From Hyphomicrobiales bacterium (GTDB taxonomy: Bacteria > Pseudomonadota > Alphaproteobacteria > Rhizobiales > Methyloligellaceae): a DNA stretch of 59,125 nucleotides. This document shows positions 54,628 through 59,125 of the stretch, piece by piece; the first letter of the stretch is position 1; each line of letters starts with the position of its first letter. The notes under the pieces are model-generated. The model made no database searches. It had not been told where the DNA came from and saw only the letters and a list, made by a program, of their open reading frames with translations. The DNA is taken from the NCBI GenBank assembly GCA_021775595.1, contig JAJFHN010000058.1, positions 1-59,125 of the forward strand, given 5' to 3'. Both the position numbers and the translations under genes were made by a program.

Positions 54628-54785
54628 GAACGCGTTTTCCTATCGCACCCGAGAGGCCTCCAAAGACCAGTCTAACACCTGATCAGCCGATTTATGCAAC
54701 CCCTGGAAAGGCCATACAACCGTTGCCGCCGCCGTCGCCAATGGCACGGTTGTTCAATTGGCGATTGAAATGTGAAAACGAGCGA

Positions 54786-56135
54786 TCAAGAGCGCTGATT
54801 TGCGAGCACTACGCTGGCGCGAGCGTCATCGAACCAGCGGTCGACTGCGGCGCCAACATTGGCTTTGATCTTACCCTTCCACAAATCCGTTGTGGTCTCG
54901 AGGGCGCTGGCGTTTGCCGCTACGAATTTTACCCGATTAAAGGCTTCGTCAGCCTCGTTCATGAAATAATCAGCAGCAACGCCTACAAGTATGCCGGCAA
55001 CCGCACCGACGACCGTGCCGCCAGCCGGTTGGACCAAAGTGCCCGCGACTGCACCCTGCTCGGCAAGCGCCAAACGGGTGCTGAAGGCCGTGGCGAAACG
55101 GCGCGACAGCATGCCGAACGTGCGCGCCATAACACGGTTCATGACAGGCCCCAGCACCAACGCGCCGACAGTTCCGGCAGCTGCCGCCTTGCCGACGCCC
55201 GCAATACCGTCAAATGCGCGGTCTTCCATCAAATAGGTTGGCGCTTTCCATTTTTGCGCGTCCCAATCGAGCGTGACATTGGTCAAAGCATCGTTTGCGG
55301 GTACTTCTTCGAGGTGGCGGGTGTTGCGCGCCAGGAAGAGTTGCAACCGCAAATCGCTGTTGGCGATAACGCGCCGGTAGCTTTCGTGCGCGCGGCGGGC
55401 AGCCTTCTCCAGTCCAACGCTGATCTTTTGATCACGCAATTCCGGCTTGAGGACCTGGGCCTTGTAGTGGCGCAAAAAATAATCCTTCACATCGCGCTCG
55501 ACGGCCTCGCTCAGAGACTCGTATTCGCCGGCCTGAAGGGCCCTATTCGCCGCGGATGTGAGCGTCTCCGTCAAAACGATATAGGAGCGCTTCCACTCGA
55601 AGAACCAGTCGGCGTAGGATTCGATCGCTTCATCGCGGTCGGCGAAAGCGCCGTCGAAAATCTCGTCGACGTCGGCATTGGCCGCTTGCTTGATGCGGTC
55701 GCGCTCCTCATCCAACATCAGGATGGTCGTGTTGACGAAGCGATCGGCATCGGACTGGTTCGCCACCACCTTACGTACTTTGCCGTCGACGTCGCGAATA
55801 ACCAGATCAATTGTCTCTTGCGATAGGGCCGACTTGACGAAGACCTCGAATACACTGCTGTCGGGATGAGACGCGGCGGTGTGGTCAAGATGCCGCAAAT
55901 AGCTGCGCCCGTATGTGGTCGCGAGCGTCAATAGACCATAGGCAGCCAGCACCAGAGCTACGGCAAGGCCCACTGGACGCACGAATGCTGTCACGGGCCC
56001 CACCTTGCGTACATTGGCCGAGTTGCCAGTTCTCTTTCGGCGTCTCAGAATGCCGCCTGAGGACCTATCAGCCTCTCTGGCAGGCGATTGAGCCGATTTG
56101 GTCCGCTTGGAAACGGCTGACGTTTTCGCAGACAT
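54786..56135 (-). CDS. Hypothetical membrane protein with glycine-rich helices
   Basis: No family recognised. From ATG 56135 (GGGACGG upstream; 56231 and 56318 are longer but siteless) the 449-residue product has a basic Ser-rich N-terminus, a helix at about 50-70 (PVGLAVALVLAAYGLLTLA), a long charged domain of roughly 250 residues, and Gly/Ala-rich helices near the C-terminus (TVVGAVAGILVGVAADYF) of glycine-zipper type. Such a shape suits an envelope-anchored protein inserting in or bridging a membrane. A single gene, divergent from the GIY-YIG-like gene. Confidence 0.65.
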   Translation of the reverse strand: MSAKTSAVSKRTKSAQSPAREADRSSGGILRRRKRTGNSANVRKVGPVTAFVRPVGLAVALVLAAYGLLTLATTYGRSYLRHLDHTAASHPDSSVFEVFVKSALSQETIDLVIRDVDGKVRKVVANQSDADRFVNTTILMLDEERDRIKQAANADVDEIFDGAFADRDEAIESYADWFFEWKRSYIVLTETLTSAANRALQAGEYESLSEAVERDVKDYFLRHYKAQVLKPELRDQKISVGLEKAARRAHESYRRVIANSDLRLQLFLARNTRHLEEVPANDALTNVTLDWDAQKWKAPTYLMEDRAFDGIAGVGKAAAAGTVGALVLGPVMNRVMARTFGMLSRRFATAFSTRLALAEQGAVAGTLVQPAGGTVVGAVAGILVGVAADYFMNEADEAFNRVKFVAANASALETTTDLWKGKIKANVGAAVDRWFDDARASVVLANQRS

Positions 56136-56308
56136 TTGACCGTCCCGTTTGGAGTTAACCTGGCTAGCAGCGGCCAAGCGCACTGGCTTTACTGCTGAGC
56201 GCAAAGCATAGCTACGCTGGTATTTAGGCATTATGGGGAGCGGTTTCCACAATTGGTCGGCATTTGGCGATACTGTGGTAAACCGAGGAAGGGGATGTGG
56301 AAGGCGGG

Positions 56309-56806
56309 ATGTTGGCAAAGCGAGCCGCTGCAGACTTGGCGGAAAATAGCCGAAAACCGCCCGTTGAACTGCTGCGCGACTTGGCGCCGTGTGGATTGGA
56401 GAGGCCTATAATCGGCAGATCCAGTATTTCAGCGATATCCAGCTTGCCCGGTGCCTATGTGTTGCTGGTGGGGATCGAGCGGCAGGTTTCTATTTCGATC
56501 GCTGGAGGAGATCCAATCGCGCTGCCGGCGGGCTGGAACGCCTATTGCGGCAGCGCCAAAGGCCCAGGCGGGATCAGAGCGCGGGTCAGCCGCCATTTCA
56601 GGCCGAGCAAGCCCTGCCATTGGCATATCGATCAGCTGACAAATGGTGAGGTCGCGTTGTGGGCGCTTACAACGTTGGGAGGAGATGAGTGCGCGCTGAT
56701 CCAGAATATAGCTGAATCGGGCGCGTTTGCGACGGCGACGCCAGGTTTTGGCAGCACCGATTGTCGAAGCTGCGAGAGCCATCTCATGATATGGCTTGGC
56801 GGGTAG
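56309..56806 (+). CDS. DUF123/GIY-YIG-type nuclease-like protein
   Basis: A 165-residue protein. The part from PGAYVLLVGI to the end resembles the DUF123 family of GIY-YIG-fold proteins: GWNAYCGSAKGPGGIRARVSRHFR, then HWHIDQLT, ECALIQ, and GFGSTDCRSCESHLM. The first 45 residues are not matched. ATG 56309 or GTG 56297 may start it; both have purine-rich sites. Nuclease function is unproven for many family members. Confidence 0.82.
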   Translation: MLAKRAAADLAENSRKPPVELLRDLAPCGLERPIIGRSSISAISSLPGAYVLLVGIERQVSISIAGGDPIALPAGWNAYCGSAKGPGGIRARVSRHFRPSKPCHWHIDQLTNGEVALWALTTLGGDECALIQNIAESGAFATATPGFGSTDCRSCESHLMIWLGG

Positions 56807-57263
56807 TCAAAAATTCTGGACTTTGAATCAGATTGACGTCTCAGCGCCATTCGACGCACTGAATCTCAATACCGCGCCAAGTGACGAAAGCACGGCGTCC
56901 CGCCGCTCTGAAGCATATTTCTGTACCGCTATAAATAGCGACTTCTTCGCCGCCCGCACCTACCAGCAGGTGCGTTTGGTCGTCACGCTAATGCGGGTAC
57001 GCGCCGGCGCCCCAATTGGTTGGCTGGCAACCATACCTTTTCCCTCACTGCACCGGTAACGAATGGACTCTGCACTAGACGCAACTGGCAGCGAGTTTGC
57101 GGCACATACCAGCACACCCAACGTCAATTCAAATGTTTTCTGAAGTACAAAAACCCCAAGAAATTCGCGGATTTTTCAGCGAGCGATTTGTAGGACACAT
57201 GGAAACGGCATAATTTGTGACTAGATTACGACCTGAAACACACACAACACGGAGACACTCGCC
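56807..57263 (+). other. 457-base gap without recognised gene
   Basis: No convincing frame on either strand. A 7-bp hairpin CGCACCT-N6-AGGTGCG lies at 56955-56974, followed by TTTGG, too few T for a firm terminator. Near 57210 CATAAT could serve as a -10 for the small gene at 57264. The region is lower in G+C toward its right end and precedes the phage-like genes. Confidence 0.45.
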
Positions 57264-57530
57264 ATGCGCGCCCTGTTCTTCATATTGGTCGGCATCGCTC
57301 TCACTTTTGGCGCAATTCATTATATGGGCCCGGAGCGTTTCATGAAGCTCTATCAAGGAATCATGTCGACGGGGAGCGAGATCGCCGGCGGCGGAGGAAT
57401 TGACACCATTACTGACAAACTCAATGCCGGCGGGCAAAATAGCCCAGAACCCGGTGGAACCACAGTGGTGACACCCAGCAGCGGCGGCACGGGCAATGCA
57501 CCGGCGTCTGGAACGCCAGCGGGTCCCTAA
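57264..57530 (+). CDS. Small exported/anchored protein, unknown
   Basis: An 88-residue product: N-terminal hydrophobic helix (ALFFILVGIALTFGAIHYM, about 3-21), a short linker, then a low-complexity Gly/Pro/Thr/Ser tail (about 45-88). The ATG at 57264 has GGAG upstream. It looks like a membrane-anchored protein with an extended periplasmic tail. No family recognised. It overlaps on the opposite strand with a doubtful Cys-rich frame. Confidence 0.55.
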   Translation: MRALFFILVGIALTFGAIHYMGPERFMKLYQGIMSTGSEIAGGGGIDTITDKLNAGGQNSPEPGGTTVVTPSSGGTGNAPASGTPAGP

Positions 57531-57774
57531 ATGCCCTTGGCGGCGAAGGACGACATGCGGTCGGATCCAAACTTTGTTTGTGCTGTGAAGTGATTACAGA
57601 TCCGCAGTGACGGCAATAGGCGTCGTGGTGCCCGCAATCCATACCGGCAGGGCGAAAATATCCGAATTTGTCGCGGTCCACGCCCGGCGGGAGAAGAACT
57701 GCAACAAATGGCTCGGCCACGACGCGCTCCATTGCCAAGGCAGCGCGCGGTCTAATATTGCGAGGATGGTTCAC
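57421..57774 (-). CDS. Doubtful small Cys/His-rich reading frame after the phage gene
   Basis: A 117-codon frame with a GTG at 57774 inside the end of the preceding gene and a GGAG site before it. MDCGHHDAYCRHCG resembles a small zinc-ribbon-like knot, and HCPCRRCW comes later. Against it: the last third overlaps a better-supported gene on the other strand, and composition is uneven. It could equally be chance. Confidence 0.25.
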   Translation of the reverse strand: MNHPRNIRPRAALAMERVVAEPFVAVLLPPGVDRDKFGYFRPAGMDCGHHDAYCRHCGSVITSQHKQSLDPTACRPSPPRAFRDPLAFQTPVHCPCRRCWVSPLWFHRVLGYFARRH

Positions 57775-58519
57775 CGGCGGCTCCGATTTTCGCTTCGATC
57801 TCGGCCGCGAGCCCTAGTGTTTCACTGCGGCTCAATACATTTGCTTCGCAAAACAAGCCTTGTTGGCCACCCACTAAGAGCGCGCCTGTCCAATCGGTGA
57901 AAACCAAAAAAATGTAGTACTGATCGTCCAGGGCATCATCGTAACCGTAAGCTGCGAGAAGTTGACCCGTGCTAGCGATCTCCGCGACAAGCGCTTCGCG
58001 GGTTTGGCAAAAGGCTTCGCGGTCTCGAAGCTCCAACGTGCGCATTCGAGTTTCTTCAGCAGACAAAGTGGCCGGCTGAACTGTTGGTGCAGTTGCGCCC
58101 AATGCGGGCTGCGCAAAGATCGCGGGCTTCGACGCGCTCGGCTCCACCCCCGCCAACATGTCCGGCGTAAAGCTCTCCGCAATCCTCGGATCTTCGCCGG
58201 GCTCGGGCAGCACGCGCACCTGGCCTGCTTGGTCGGAGACCAGAAAGCGATCCTGGATGAGTTGCGGGATCTCCGGATTGTCGCGCAGATTGCCCAAGTC
58301 CCGCACTGAGGGGATCGTGTTCTCGTCCAGCACTTCGCCGTTCAAGGTGAGCGCGGCGGGTCCGGCGGGTTGAGCCGCGGATGGTACCCGGTTCAGCGTC
58401 GCCAGCGCCTGGTTTTGCCGCGCCGCACTCTTCTGCTGGCGGCCAATGCCGTCGATGATCACATCGAGCGGTGTGCCTTCAAAGGGCTGGGCGCTTGGCT
58501 GACTGCGTCTATGGGGCAT
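57752..58519 (-). CDS. Hypothetical phage-module protein
   Basis: A 255-residue protein overlapping the portal gene stop by 11 bases, so it belongs to the same phage-like unit. It is hydrophilic, Pro/Ala/Gln-rich in the first 160 residues with no membrane helix, and ends with a folded-looking part (DDQYYIFLVFTDWTGALLVG). No family recognised. Position next to a portal gene suggests a structural or assembly role, which is inference. Confidence 0.6.
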   Translation of the reverse strand: MPHRRSQPSAQPFEGTPLDVIIDGIGRQQKSAARQNQALATLNRVPSAAQPAGPAALTLNGEVLDENTIPSVRDLGNLRDNPEIPQLIQDRFLVSDQAGQVRVLPEPGEDPRIAESFTPDMLAGVEPSASKPAIFAQPALGATAPTVQPATLSAEETRMRTLELRDREAFCQTREALVAEIASTGQLLAAYGYDDALDDQYYIFLVFTDWTGALLVGGQQGLFCEANVLSRSETLGLAAEIEAKIGAAGEPSSQY

Positions 58520-59125
58520 CGGTCTCTCCGTTCGTGATCAGGTCTTCGTCAGGCGCGTCATCGGCGGATGCGACATCGCCCGCCGCCAGCCCGGCGACCA
58601 AGGCTTCGATCGCCTGGGGCGTCGGAGCGTTTCCGTCAACACCATTGCCGGCGCCAAGCACAACCGGTTCGGGCCCGCCGCCCTTCTCGTCCGTTTCGGC
58701 CATGGTCTTCAGCGCGTCGGCGCGCGCCTTCTCGGTCTGGGCTTTGGTTTTCTCGATCTCGGCCATCTCGCGCTCGACGCCGATTTGCGCGGCGAGCTTG
58801 GTTTCTTCGTTCGCTTCGAGACGCGCGAGAAGCTCCTGCTTGTTGCGCAGGCTTGAGGCTTGGATCAGCACCGCCGGCGGGATCGGCACGCCGGCTGAGG
58901 CCATTTGGGCCAGCTGCTCGAACTGCTCCTGCTGGATCGTCACCGTGTCCGGCGCTTCTGCCACCAAAATATCCATGTCCATCTCGGCCGGGATGTTTTC
59001 GCGCCCGATCACCTTCTCAAGCTGGCGGGCACGGGCCGGATCCTGAGCGAGTTGGGCGATCTGGGCGTCGGCCTCCTGTTCGGAGACACCCTCGTCGATC
59101 GCTTCCTGACGCAGGCGTTCGGCCG
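58509..59125 (-). CDS. Phage portal protein, C-terminal part (cut by window end)
   Basis: The frame is open to the last base, so the N-terminal part lies outside. The visible 205 residues include the DILVAEAPDTVTIQQEQFEQ region typical of tail-end portal proteins of P22-like phages, then SAGVPIPPAVLIQASSLRNK and a Lys/Glu/Ala-rich coiled coil (about REMAEIEKTKAQTEKARADA), and an acidic end. Portal proteins form the dodecameric DNA gate of the capsid. It marks a prophage or remnant entering from the right. Confidence 0.72.
   Translation of the reverse strand, partial: AERLRQEAIDEGVSEQEADAQIAQLAQDPARARQLEKVIGRENIPAEMDMDILVAEAPDTVTIQQEQFEQLAQMASAGVPIPPAVLIQASSLRNKQELLARLEANEETKLAAQIGVEREMAEIEKTKAQTEKARADALKTMAETDEKGGGPEPVVLGAGNGVDGNAPTPQAIEALVAGLAAGDVASADDAPDEDLITNGETDAP

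Noticed and set aside
1-59125. CRISPR arrays, tRNA/rRNA genes, insertion sequences
   Set aside because: No regularly spaced repeats, cloverleaf-like segments or transposase frames were noticed by eye; a tRNAscan/Infernal run would be decisive.

Overview
The window reads as a contiguous chromosomal piece of an alphaproteobacterium, most likely Hyphomicrobiales (Rhizobiales)-like. The evidence is the chain lgt-midA-pgeF, a petABC cytochrome bc1 operon divergent from trmL-hemF, the alphaproteobacterial-type rplY-pth-ychF block, and a MoxR/DUF58/DUF4159 operon. Genes are densely packed, often with 4-bp stop/start overlaps, and high in G+C. No rRNA, tRNA, CRISPR array or insertion sequence was recognised.

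Layout. 1-12993 is mostly housekeeping: a cut-off DUF1254 protein, lgt, midA, pgeF, a lipoprotein, prs, a 4-OT-type tautomerase, rplY, pth, ychF, small membrane proteins, a NUDIX hydrolase and a PiT phosphate transporter. 13077-30555 is a catabolic island for aerobic benzoyl-CoA degradation. It holds two MaoC proteins, an enoyl-CoA hydratase, benzoate-CoA ligase and an alpha/beta hydrolase (+), a PaaG-like isomerase with a beta-ketoadipyl-CoA-type thiolase (-), a fused hydratase/3-hydroxyacyl-CoA dehydrogenase (+), and boxC-boxB-boxA-boxR (-). In the middle of this island, at 21984-25051, lies a complete copper membrane monooxygenase operon in the order pmoC-pmoA-pmoB. This is the standout feature: a particulate methane/ammonia monooxygenase relative set inside an aromatic-acid pathway. 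It retains the PmoC Asp/His/His and Asn/His/His ligand sets and the PmoB N-terminal His and HxH ligands, but it lacks the PmoB bis-His pair, and no methanol dehydrogenase or hydroxylamine gene is nearby.

30709-34412 holds methylthioadenosine salvage genes (mtnP, apt, mtnA) with a FucA-type class II aldolase overlapping mtnA, the gene set of the DHAP shunt. 34452-44215 carries a small molybdopterin-fold protein, petABC, trmL, hemF, a three-histidine-box desaturase/hydroxylase, a chagasin-like inhibitor, cca, and NUDIX/DUF genes. 44339-51256 is the four-gene MoxR operon. 51253-57530 has GNAT, wrbA, NUDIX, metallophosphoesterase and several unrecognised membrane proteins. The right edge (about 57.4-59.1 kb) looks like phage: the C-terminal part of a portal protein followed by an overlapping unknown gene.

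How it may work together (inference). Benzoate is activated by the CoA ligase, epoxidised by BoxAB and ring-cleaved by BoxC. After semialdehyde oxidation (no boxD is visible here), the PaaG-like enzyme, the fused dehydrogenase and the thiolase would yield acetyl-CoA and succinyl-CoA. The monooxygenase could feed this route by hydroxylating a hydrocarbon, or it could be an independent co-located oxidase. Its substrate cannot be read from sequence alone.
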